The notes beneath the pieces are model-generated. The model made no database searches and was not told the DNA's origin. It saw only the letters and a program-made list of their open reading frames with translations. From NCBI GenBank assembly GCA_002432095.1, contig DJFQ01000105.1, positions 13,688-19,274 on the forward strand: a stretch of 5,587 nt of DNA. The letters run 5' to 3'. The position numbers and the translations under genes are program-made. This document shows, piece by piece, positions 1 through 5,587 of this stretch. The DNA comes from Marinagarivorans sp. UBA5868. GTDB taxonomy: Bacteria; Pseudomonadota; Gammaproteobacteria; Pseudomonadales; Cellvibrionaceae. The first letter of the stretch is position 1. Each line of letters begins with the position of its first letter.

Positions 1-1833
1 AGCGTCTCGGACAAAGGTGAAATCCTGGTAACCGCTCAGGGAGAATCAGGGCCTTTAAAAATATCGATGCTTGACCTCGTGAAGGACATCAAGGAAAGGG
101 GCATGGACATGCCGGTACTGGTGCGCTTCGAAAATTTGCTTGCGCAACAGATCGCCCGTCTCAATAACGCCTTCAATAACGCTATCGAGCAAAGCGGATA
201 TCGGGGTAAATACCGCGGCGTATTCCCGGTGAAGGTCAACCAGCAGTGCCATGTTATTGAGGAAATCGCTCAGGTGGGCGCCAAATATGGTCACGGCCTT
301 GAGGCTGGCTCAAAGCCAGAGTTGATCATTGCGCTGGCCAATCTCGAGTCGCCAGAGGCCTGTATCGTCTGTAACGGCTACAAAGACGCTGAGTTTATCG
401 ATCTTGGTTTGCAGGCCTGCAAGATGGGCTACCGCGTCTTCTTCGTTATCGAGACGCCCTCCGAGCTGCCAATCATCCTCGAACGCAGCCGTGCTCTGGG
501 CATCAAACCGCTCATCGGCATACGGGTGAAGCTGGCGTCAATGGTCGGCGGCCATTGGAATGCGACCAGCGGAGACCGAAGCATATTCGGCGTCACCATT
601 GCCCAGCTTATTAATCTCGTGGACACCCTAAAAGCAGAAGGTATGCTGGATTGCCTGCAGCTTCTGCATTACCACCTGGGATCTCAAATTCCCAACATTC
701 GTGATATCCGTACCGGCGTGCTGGAGGCCTGCCAGGTTTATATGGATTTAGTACGCGAAGGCGCGCCGATGGGCTATCTCGATTTGGGTGGTGGCTTGGC
801 GGTGGATTACGACGGATCCAAAACCAACTATATCCACTCACGAAACTACACTTTGGATGAGTATTGCGCGGACATTGTTGATGTGATCATGACGACGCTC
901 GATCCCAATGAGATCGCGCACCCCACCATCATCACCGAATCCGGCCGCGCCACCGTCGCCTATTCGTCCGTTCTACTGTTCAATGTTCTCGATGTAGCGA
1001 CTTTTGAACCTGGCCCGCTGCCAGAGGTAATCGGCGAACACGAACACGCCATGATTCACAATCTGAAAGAATTGCTGAAAACGGCCAATATTCGCAATCT
1101 TCAGGAATGCTACAACGACGCCCTCTTCTATCGAGATGAAATTCGTGAGTTGTTTAAACGGGGACAAGTGAATCTTCGCTCGCGTTCGCTTTCCGAAAAT
1201 CTATTTTTGAAAGTTATGCAGCGGCTGTTGGTGCTGGCTGAAGATGCGCCGAAAGAATTCAGTGAGTTGCCGAAATTGAAAGAACAGCTTTCGGATATTT
1301 ATTACTGTAATTTTAGTCTTTTCCAGTCATTGCCGGATATTTGGGCGATCGACCAGATTTTCCCAATTGCACCTATTCATCGTCTCGAAGAGCGACCCAC
1401 ACGGCAAGCTATTATTGCGGATATCACCTGTGATTGTGATGGCAAAATTGACCGCTTTGCCGACATGCACAGCACGCGCCGCACGTTGCCGCTTCACTCG
1501 TTGCGTGATAACGAGGAATATTACATCGGTACTTTTCTGGTTGGCGCTTATCAGGAAACCCTTGGTGATTTGCACAACTTATTTGGTGATACCAATGTAG
1601 TGAGTGTGCGCATTAATGAAGACGGCCACTACGAGTTTGTCCATGAAATCGAGGGCGACAGTATCGCCGATGTGCTCAGTTACGTGGAATACAACCCGCA
1701 GGTCATGCAGGACCGTTTCCGCCGAATCGCCGAACAGGCCGTGCGCGAGGGTCGCATTAGCGCCTCTGAACGGTTGGACATTATGAAAGCGTTTTCCGCA
1801 AGTATGCGCGGCTACACGTACTACGAAAAATAA
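1..1833 (+). CDS. speA: Biosynthetic arginine decarboxylase SpeA, 5'-truncated by the window edge
   Basis: PLP-dependent (fold III, alanine-racemase-like barrel) decarboxylase converting L-arginine to agmatine, the first step of arginine-derived putrescine synthesis; expected cytoplasmic. The frame is open from base 1 and the residues before the first ATG (67) read like SpeA N-terminus (SVSDKGEILV...), so the true start lies upstream. About 610 residues are visible against roughly 630-660 for the family, so about 20-50 are missing. Numbering from base 1, the PLP lysine sits in FPVKVNQQ (codon 232-234, residue 78). The phosphate-binding DLGGG is at residues 261-265. The C-terminal catalytic motif is TCDCDG (bases 1426-1443), followed by IGTFLVGAYQETLGDLHNLFGD. 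I recall CDSDG in most homologues, so the second Cys is a slight variant. It ends in TAA, 69 nt before the CASDH gene, which places agmatine production beside spermidine synthesis. Family assignment is very secure. Confidence 0.96.
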   Translation, partial: SVSDKGEILVTAQGESGPLKISMLDLVKDIKERGMDMPVLVRFENLLAQQIARLNNAFNNAIEQSGYRGKYRGVFPVKVNQQCHVIEEIAQVGAKYGHGLEAGSKPELIIALANLESPEACIVCNGYKDAEFIDLGLQACKMGYRVFFVIETPSELPIILERSRALGIKPLIGIRVKLASMVGGHWNATSGDRSIFGVTIAQLINLVDTLKAEGMLDCLQLLHYHLGSQIPNIRDIRTGVLEACQVYMDLVREGAPMGYLDLGGGLAVDYDGSKTNYIHSRNYTLDEYCADIVDVIMTTLDPNEIAHPTIITESGRATVAYSSVLLFNVLDVATFEPGPLPEVIGEHEHAMIHNLKELLKTANIRNLQECYNDALFYRDEIRELFKRGQVNLRSRSLSENLFLKVMQRLLVLAEDAPKEFSELPKLKEQLSDIYYCNFSLFQSLPDIWAIDQIFPIAPIHRLEERPTRQAIIADITCDCDGKIDRFADMHSTRRTLPLHSLRDNEEYYIGTFLVGAYQETLGDLHNLFGDTNVVSVRINEDGHYEFVHEIEGDSIADVLSYVEYNPQVMQDRFRRIAEQAVREGRISASERLDIMKAFSASMRGYTYYEK

Positions 1834-1902
1834 GTCCGCCCTTAAAATCTGATTACGCAGCAAATGCCGCGCGGGCACGCGCGGACCATTGAGGAGATTC
1901 GC
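1834..1902 (+). other. speA-CASDH spacer with GC-rich inverted repeats
   Basis: The spacer contains CCGCGC (1867-1872) and GCGCGG (1879-1884), a 6-bp all-GC stem with a 6-nt loop. An overlapping alternative pairs TGCC (1865-1868) with GGCA (1874-1877). A longer-range pair joins GTCCGC (1834-1839), directly after the speA stop, with GCGGAC (1881-1886). No T tract follows any of these, so a Rho-independent terminator is unlikely and read-through into the next gene is expected. The structures end just before the ribosome binding site. A regulatory role is only a possibility. Confidence 0.4.
1891..1896 (+). promoter_or_regulatory. Ribosome binding site GAGGAG that sets the CASDH start
   Basis: GAGGAG lies 6 nt upstream of the ATG at 1903. 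This is a strong Shine-Dalgarno match at good spacing. The in-frame ATG at 1864 has no such site, and its 13 extra residues precede the conserved beta strand of the Rossmann fold, so 1903 is the preferred start. Confidence 0.88.
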
Positions 1903-3102
1903 ATGAGCAAAGTCATCATTATCGGCGCCGGCGGTGTGGGCGGGGTAGTTACCCACAAGTGTGCGCAATTACCGGAGGTTTTTCCGGAAATTATTTTGGC
2001 GAGCCGCAACGAAGAGAAATGTAAAAAAATCGCTGCCCAACTGCCGCGTCCGATTCGAACGGCACAAGTGGACGCAGACAATGTGGCTGAACTGACGGCA
2101 CTTCTGGAAAAAGAGCAGCCGAGTCTTGTTATTAACGTGGCCCTTCCTTATCAGGATCTGCATATTATGGATGCTTGCTTGAATGCTGGCGTCCATTATT
2201 TGGACACCGCTAATTACGAACCGCCAGAAGTGGCGAAATTCGAATATAAGTGGCAGTGGGCCTATCAAGACAAATTTCAGAAGGCGGGTTTAATGGCGTT
2301 GCTGGGTAGCGGTTTCGATCCTGGCGTCACCAATGTCTATACCGCATACATCAAAAAACACTGTCTTGATGAGATTCACGAACTGGATATCATCGACGCC
2401 AATGCCGGCAATCACGGACAGCCTTTTGCCACCAATTTCAATCCGGAAATCAATATCCGCGAGGTGACGGCAAAGGGACGCTTCTGGGAAAACGGTGAAT
2501 GGGTGGAAACGGATCCGCTCTCGGTGAAAGACTCGTTTGATTTCCCGGAAGGTATTGGCCCCATGGACATCTATATGATGTACCACGAAGAGCTGGAGTC
2601 CATCGTCAAACATTTCCCGGAAATCAAACGCGCACGTTTCTGGATGACCTTTTCGCAAAACTATCTGAAGCATTTGGAGGTTCTGCAAAATGTAGGCATG
2701 ACCGGCATCAAACCCGTTATGTACAACGGCGTCGAAGTGATACCGCTGCAGTTTCTAAAATCAGTGCTGCCGGATCCTTCCAGTCTCGGCCCCTTGACCA
2801 AAGGGCGTACCTGTATCGGCTGTGTGGCCAAAGGCGTTAAGGACGGTAAAGAGAAGATCGTCTATATCTACAATATTTGCGATCACGAAGCTTGCTACCG
2901 GGAAGTGCAGTCTCAGGCGATTTCCTACACTACCGGCGTACCCGCCATGATCGGCGCGAAAATGATGCTGGAAAATAAATGGATGAAGCCCGGTGTGTGG
3001 AACATGGAGCAGTTCGATCCGGATCCTTTTATGGAAGACCTCAACAAATACGGCTTGCCTTGGACATTGGTTGAGAAGACCGATACTGGTCTCACCTCCT
3101 GA
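1903..3102 (+). CDS. Carboxynorspermidine/carboxyspermidine synthase (CASDH, saccharopine dehydrogenase family)
   Basis: 399-residue cytoplasmic NADPH-dependent reductase. In this family the enzyme condenses aspartate beta-semialdehyde with a diamine (putrescine or 1,3-diaminopropane) and reduces the Schiff base to carboxyspermidine or carboxynorspermidine (EC 1.5.1.43). The N-terminus MSKVIIIGAGGVGG carries the dinucleotide-binding glycine motif (residues 8-14). ASRN (33-36) after the second strand may contact the NADPH 2'-phosphate (inference). Other landmarks are GFDPGVTNV (137-145), DANAGNHGQPFATNFNPE (165-182) and the Cys-containing TCIGCVAKG (303-311). The length suits the family. Start ATG 1903 is chosen for its GAGGAG site. 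Placement between speA and nspC on the same strand supports this over true saccharopine dehydrogenase, which would serve lysine metabolism. The preferred diamine cannot be read from the sequence. Confidence 0.94.
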   Translation: MSKVIIIGAGGVGGVVTHKCAQLPEVFPEIILASRNEEKCKKIAAQLPRPIRTAQVDADNVAELTALLEKEQPSLVINVALPYQDLHIMDACLNAGVHYLDTANYEPPEVAKFEYKWQWAYQDKFQKAGLMALLGSGFDPGVTNVYTAYIKKHCLDEIHELDIIDANAGNHGQPFATNFNPEINIREVTAKGRFWENGEWVETDPLSVKDSFDFPEGIGPMDIYMMYHEELESIVKHFPEIKRARFWMTFSQNYLKHLEVLQNVGMTGIKPVMYNGVEVIPLQFLKSVLPDPSSLGPLTKGRTCIGCVAKGVKDGKEKIVYIYNICDHEACYREVQSQAISYTTGVPAMIGAKMMLENKWMKPGVWNMEQFDPDPFMEDLNKYGLPWTLVEKTDTGLTS

Positions 3103-3110
3103 CCCGACCC

Positions 3111-3132
3111 TGCGGCTTCGTCCGAAGCCGCA
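3111..3132 (+). other. Perfect 9-bp hairpin between CASDH and nspC
   Basis: TGCGGCTTC (3111-3119) is complementary to GAAGCCGCA (3124-3132) with a 4-nt GTCC loop, starting 8 nt after the CASDH stop. The following bases are CCTCCTTTCC, not a true T run, so termination would be weak. It could be an attenuator, an RNA-processing or 3'-stabilising stem within the operon transcript, or a partial terminator. The stem itself is seen directly; its role is inferred. Confidence 0.55.
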
Positions 3133-3164
3133 CCTCCTTTCCGACGTTATCGAGCGACTTCACC

Positions 3165-4328
3165 ATGCCCCACTCTTTGGAGAATTTTGACCTGTCCTCC
3201 GTTCCCAGCCCTTGTTACGTAGTCGATGCAGCGGCAATCGAACACAACTTGCGCATTTTGGCGCGGGTGCAGGAAGAAAGTGGTGCAAAGGTTCTTCTGG
3301 CTCTGAAGGCGTTTTCCATGTTTGCTGTTGCGCCATTGGTGATGCGTTATCTCAAAGGCACTTGCGCCAGCGGATTATTTGAAGCACGTCTCGGCCGGGA
3401 AAAATTCGGCGGTGAAGTTCACACCTACGCGGCAGCTTATCGCCCCGAGGAGATGGAAGCGATTTTGGAAGCATCGGACCACGTAGTGTTTAATTCGTTT
3501 GGCCAATGGCAACGATTCCGTACCCAGGCACTTGCCGCTCAAGCCCGGCGACCAAAGCTGGAATTTGGGCTACGCATTAACCCGGAGCATTCTGAAGGCG
3601 CAACTCCGATTTACGATCCATGCGCGCCTTGCTCGCGCATGGGCATTCCAGTTGCCCGGTTTGAGGGACAAGATCTGACAGGCATTTCGGGTCTACATTT
3701 CCACACCTTGTGTGAACAGGATTACGAGCCATTGCGGCGCACGCTCGATGTCATCGAGCGCAATTTCGCTGAATTTTTACCGCAAATGAAATGGGTTAAT
3801 TTTGGCGGTGGTCACCACATTACGCGGGACGATTATCAAGTGGACGCCTTGATTGAGCGCGTCAAACGTTTTCAAGACAAATATCAGGTTCAGGTTTATC
3901 TGGAGCCGGGCGAAGCCATTGCTTTAAATGCCGGTATCCTCGTGGCGGAAGTGCTCGATACCAACTGGAACAATATGGATTTGGCGATCCTCGATACCTC
4001 CGCAACCTGCCACATGCCGGACGTGCTGGAAATGCCCTACCGACCACGGATCACCAGTGCGGGACAACCAGGTGAATTCGCTCATACCTATCGCTTGGGC
4101 GGCCCTAGCTGCCTTTCCGGGGATGTTATTGGTGACTACAGTTTTCCCCAGCCACTGCAAATCGGCGAGCGCATGATGTTCGAGGATATGGCCATCTACA
4201 CCATGGTGAAAAACACCACCTTTAACGGGATCCCACTACCGGCCATAGCGCTCGCCAACAGCGAAACTGGCGATCTGAAAATCGTCAAGGAATTCGCTTA
4301 TGAAGATTTTCTGGAACGGCTTTCATAA
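3165..4328 (+). CDS. nspC: Carboxynorspermidine/carboxyspermidine decarboxylase NspC
   Basis: 387-residue PLP-dependent fold III decarboxylase, related to diaminopimelate and ornithine decarboxylases, that removes the carboxyl of carboxyspermidine or carboxynorspermidine to give spermidine or norspermidine (EC 4.1.1.96); cytoplasmic and probably dimeric, as in the family. The N-terminal PSPCYVVD (14-21) is typical. The PLP lysine is K48 in LALKAFS. Other barrel motifs are GLHFHTLCEQ (176-185), VNFGGGHH (211-218) for phosphate binding and YLEPGEA (245-251). GGPSCLSGD (312-320) supplies the Cys/Asp active-site region, and MVKNTTFNG (347-355) the late aromatic motif. YDPCAPCSRMG (150-160) distinguishes it from LysA. 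ATG 3165 begins directly before conserved sequence and no earlier in-frame start is available, but no good Shine-Dalgarno is visible (only CGAG at 3151-3154). It completes the pathway begun by the preceding gene. Confidence 0.95.
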   Translation: MPHSLENFDLSSVPSPCYVVDAAAIEHNLRILARVQEESGAKVLLALKAFSMFAVAPLVMRYLKGTCASGLFEARLGREKFGGEVHTYAAAYRPEEMEAILEASDHVVFNSFGQWQRFRTQALAAQARRPKLEFGLRINPEHSEGATPIYDPCAPCSRMGIPVARFEGQDLTGISGLHFHTLCEQDYEPLRRTLDVIERNFAEFLPQMKWVNFGGGHHITRDDYQVDALIERVKRFQDKYQVQVYLEPGEAIALNAGILVAEVLDTNWNNMDLAILDTSATCHMPDVLEMPYRPRITSAGQPGEFAHTYRLGGPSCLSGDVIGDYSFPQPLQIGERMMFEDMAIYTMVKNTTFNGIPLPAIALANSETGDLKIVKEFAYEDFLERLS

Positions 4329-4339
4329 AAGCCTTTGAC

Positions 4340-4364
4340 CGCTCTGTATCGATATTTCAGAGCG
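4340..4364 (+). terminator. Possible weak terminator hairpin after nspC
   Basis: CGCTCTG (4340-4346) and CAGAGCG (4358-4364) form a perfect 7-bp stem with an 11-nt AT-rich loop, 11 nt after the nspC stop codon. Only TTAT follows, so the U tract is poor. Its position fits the end of the polyamine transcript, but it could equally attenuate read-through into the hydrolase gene. It also covers the region just after a TTG codon at 4335, arguing against that codon as the hydrolase start. Confidence 0.4.
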
Positions 4365-4373
4365 TTATCCCTG

Positions 4374-5249
4374 ATGCAATTATGCGGCTGGAAGATGATA
4401 GGCGCCGTTAGCACACCCGTTAGATACTGGATACGAGTACTGTTTCCTGCCGCAATTTCTTTATTTCCCGCCTGTGCGGCTAATCCTCCTCAGGATGTGA
4501 ATCATTTATGTCCCCAGTGTCGGTCTATCATCATTTCGCCCGCTGCTCAGCTGCCCCTAATTGCCTACGTCAAAGTAAATCCCTCCCAAAGTGAATCGGC
4601 ATTTATTCACGTATATCTTGAAGGAGACGGCCAGCCGTGGATTCGCGGGCGCTGGCCGGCAAAAAACCCCAGCTCCCGGCAATTGACCGCCCTCAAGCTT
4701 ATGATGCTTGATCCGCATCCCGCGATTTATCTCAACCGGCCATGCTATGGCTATAAATTCATGCCGGAACATTGTTCTGACGAACTTTGGACCAACGCCC
4801 GATATGGGCCGGAGATTGTCGATGCCATGGCGTTCGCGCTGGCTGACTTTGCTACACAATACCCGGGCAAACGCTGGGTACTAATCGGTCATAGTGGCGG
4901 CGGTGTTTTAGCGATGCTATTGGCGGAAAAGGTAGAGAATGTGGCCGCCGTGGTAACGCTGGCAGCCAACTTGGATCATCAAGCGTGGACAAATATTAAA
5001 GGGTTTGCGCCGTTGAATCGTTCGCTAAATCCCGTCGACCAGGAACCCTTGCCGGCGAATGTCATGCGCTGGCATTTCGCCGGCGGACGGGATCTTCAGG
5101 TTCCGCCGCAGATTACCTCGGATGCCGCAGCGAGCGATTCGGGTTCACAGTTTTTCTTTGAACCCGAATTCGACCACAGTTGTTGTTGGGAGCAAATCTG
5201 GCCACGCATATTGCGCGAGTTGGACGCTCAGTTAACCGGCACAAAATAA
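4374..5249 (+). CDS. Putative exported alpha/beta hydrolase of unknown substrate
   Basis: About 291 residues from ATG 4374. The nucleophile elbow GHSGGG follows a hydrophobic strand (WVLIGHSGGGVLAMLLAEKV), with the Ser codon at 4893-4895. D in AGGRDLQVP (codon 5091-5093) and H in EFDHSCCW (codon 5175-5177) are in the right order to complete a Ser-Asp-His triad. VYLEGDGQPW probably holds the oxyanion region. The N-terminus has Arg residues, then a hydrophobic stretch VLFPAAISLFPACAA, suggesting Sec export. The Cys at 4473-4475 could be lipidated, but FPAC is a poor lipobox, so signal peptidase I cleavage after it is equally possible. Several Cys in the mature part (HLCPQC, RPCYGY, EHCSDE, HSCCW) fit disulfides in the periplasm. 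The start is uncertain: TTG 4335 overlaps the approach to a hairpin, and ATG 4395 would give a shorter, more classical signal peptide. Esterase, lipase or peptidase activity cannot be distinguished. Confidence 0.8.
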   Translation: MQLCGWKMIGAVSTPVRYWIRVLFPAAISLFPACAANPPQDVNHLCPQCRSIIISPAAQLPLIAYVKVNPSQSESAFIHVYLEGDGQPWIRGRWPAKNPSSRQLTALKLMMLDPHPAIYLNRPCYGYKFMPEHCSDELWTNARYGPEIVDAMAFALADFATQYPGKRWVLIGHSGGGVLAMLLAEKVENVAAVVTLAANLDHQAWTNIKGFAPLNRSLNPVDQEPLPANVMRWHFAGGRDLQVPPQITSDAAASDSGSQFFFEPEFDHSCCWEQIWPRILRELDAQLTGTK

Positions 5250-5587
5250 AATGTGCCGCCCTCATGGCCAGCTTCGCGCACCGGTTTCATCTCCGGCGTT
5301 TGCGCCATTTCAGCGGATTCACTGCGTTTGCGAACGTTCACCGAAAGTTGCGCAAACAGCCCACTATCCCGCAGTGTTTCCTGATTTTGTTCCAAAGCAT
5401 CAATCAACGCGCTGGCGAAAACTGAGTGGGTATTATTAGAGCCATCCAATACTGGTTTTACACCGCCTGAGGAAATAACGACGCGGGCGCGTCGTGAGAG
5501 TCCTGCCTGAATGGCCTTTTCTGACTGGGAACCACTAACGCCGAATAGAAACGGACTTTTTTCCGAACCTAGGTAACCCGCATAACA
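5228..5587 (-). CDS. Caspase-like (peptidase C14) family protein, C-terminal part only
   Basis: The reverse strand is open from the right window edge to the TGA at 5230-5228, giving the last 119 residues; the start lies beyond the window. The first visible residues are CYAG, which match the catalytic Cys of the (D)(S)CYAG motif in bacterial caspase-like proteases, so the nucleophile would be the codon at 5587-5585. Next come SRRARVVISSGGVKPVLDG and THSVFASALIDALEQN. These fit the family pattern of a basic segment, a strand with 'SSGG', then a Gly/Asn loop and a helix starting HSVF. The end (EGGTFYFVPVN) resembles the C-terminal strand of these domains. The His of the dyad and any N-terminal signal or partner domains are not visible. 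It converges on the hydrolase and overlaps its 3' end by 22 nt. A distant non-peptidase caspase-fold protein is the main alternative. Confidence 0.82.
   Translation of the reverse strand, partial: CYAGYLGSEKSPFLFGVSGSQSEKAIQAGLSRRARVVISSGGVKPVLDGSNNTHSVFASALIDALEQNQETLRDSGLFAQLSVNVRKRSESAEMAQTPEMKPVREAGHEGGTFYFVPVN
5237..5258. other. Inverted repeat across the convergent gene ends
   Basis: CGGCACA (5237-5243) and TGTGCCG (5252-5258) form a perfect 7-bp stem with the 8-nt loop AAATAAAA. The + strand hydrolase stop (TAA 5247-5249) is in the loop, and the same bases encode the last residues of the - strand protein. There is no T tract on either side, so it is not a canonical bidirectional terminator, though it could stabilise or help end both transcripts. 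Confidence 0.45.

Noticed and set aside
67..69. ATG at 67 as the true start of speA
   Set aside because: The frame is open to base 1 and the upstream residues match the SpeA N-terminal region, so the gene is cut by the window edge.
1864..1902. Earlier in-frame ATG for CASDH
   Set aside because: No ribosome binding site, GC-repeat-derived residues (PRGHARTIEEIR), and the homologous start MSKVIIIGAGG has a strong GAGGAG at ideal spacing.
1579..1968. 129-residue open frame on the - strand across the speA/CASDH junction
   Set aside because: It lies antisense to two well-supported genes, has no recognisable domain, and is explained as a shadow of their codon use.
2290..2688. 132-residue open frame on the - strand inside CASDH
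   Set aside because: Fully antisense to conserved CASDH coding sequence, with no family resemblance.
4335..4369. TTGACC at 4335-4340 as a -35 box for the hydrolase
   Set aside because: No acceptable -10 hexamer lies 16-18 nt downstream; the sequence there is part of the hairpin arm.
4335..4373. TTG 4335 as hydrolase start
   Set aside because: Rare start codon without a ribosome binding site, 6 nt after the nspC stop and just before the hairpin; the extra residues do not improve the signal peptide.
5180..5439. Two short + strand open frames at the right end
   Set aside because: They lie opposite the caspase-like coding sequence, which has clear family motifs, and they show no recognisable domain.

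Overview
This window looks like an ordinary chromosomal stretch from a gammaproteobacterium of moderate GC content. The protein sequences fit marine or soil lineages such as the Cellvibrionales group, but that placement is impression only. Nothing marks it as mobile: there are no transposases, tRNAs, CRISPR repeats or terminal repeats.

Positions 1-4328 (+ strand) hold three co-oriented polyamine genes. The first is a biosynthetic arginine decarboxylase (speA) whose 5' end lies before the window, because the frame is open from base 1. The second is a saccharopine-dehydrogenase-like carboxynorspermidine/carboxyspermidine synthase (CASDH). The third is carboxynorspermidine/carboxyspermidine decarboxylase (nspC). 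Together they suggest arginine -> agmatine -> putrescine (middle step not encoded here), then putrescine + aspartate beta-semialdehyde -> carboxyspermidine -> spermidine. This is the S-adenosylmethionine-independent route. The gaps of 69 and 62 nt each contain a GC-rich inverted repeat but no strong intrinsic terminator, so one transcript is plausible.

Positions 4329-5249 (+ strand) hold an exported serine alpha/beta hydrolase with a GHSGG nucleophile elbow. It follows a 7-bp hairpin just after nspC, so it may be transcribed separately or attenuated. Its function is unknown.

Positions 5228-5587 (- strand) hold the C-terminal 119 residues of a caspase-like (peptidase C14 family) protein. It converges on the hydrolase, and the two coding regions overlap tail to tail by 22 nt. 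The likely catalytic cysteine is the very last codon in the window, so most of this protein lies beyond the right edge.

The least ordinary parts are the hydrolase, the truncated caspase-like gene and the overlapping convergent ends. The polyamine genes are recognisable families in an informative arrangement, not a new system.
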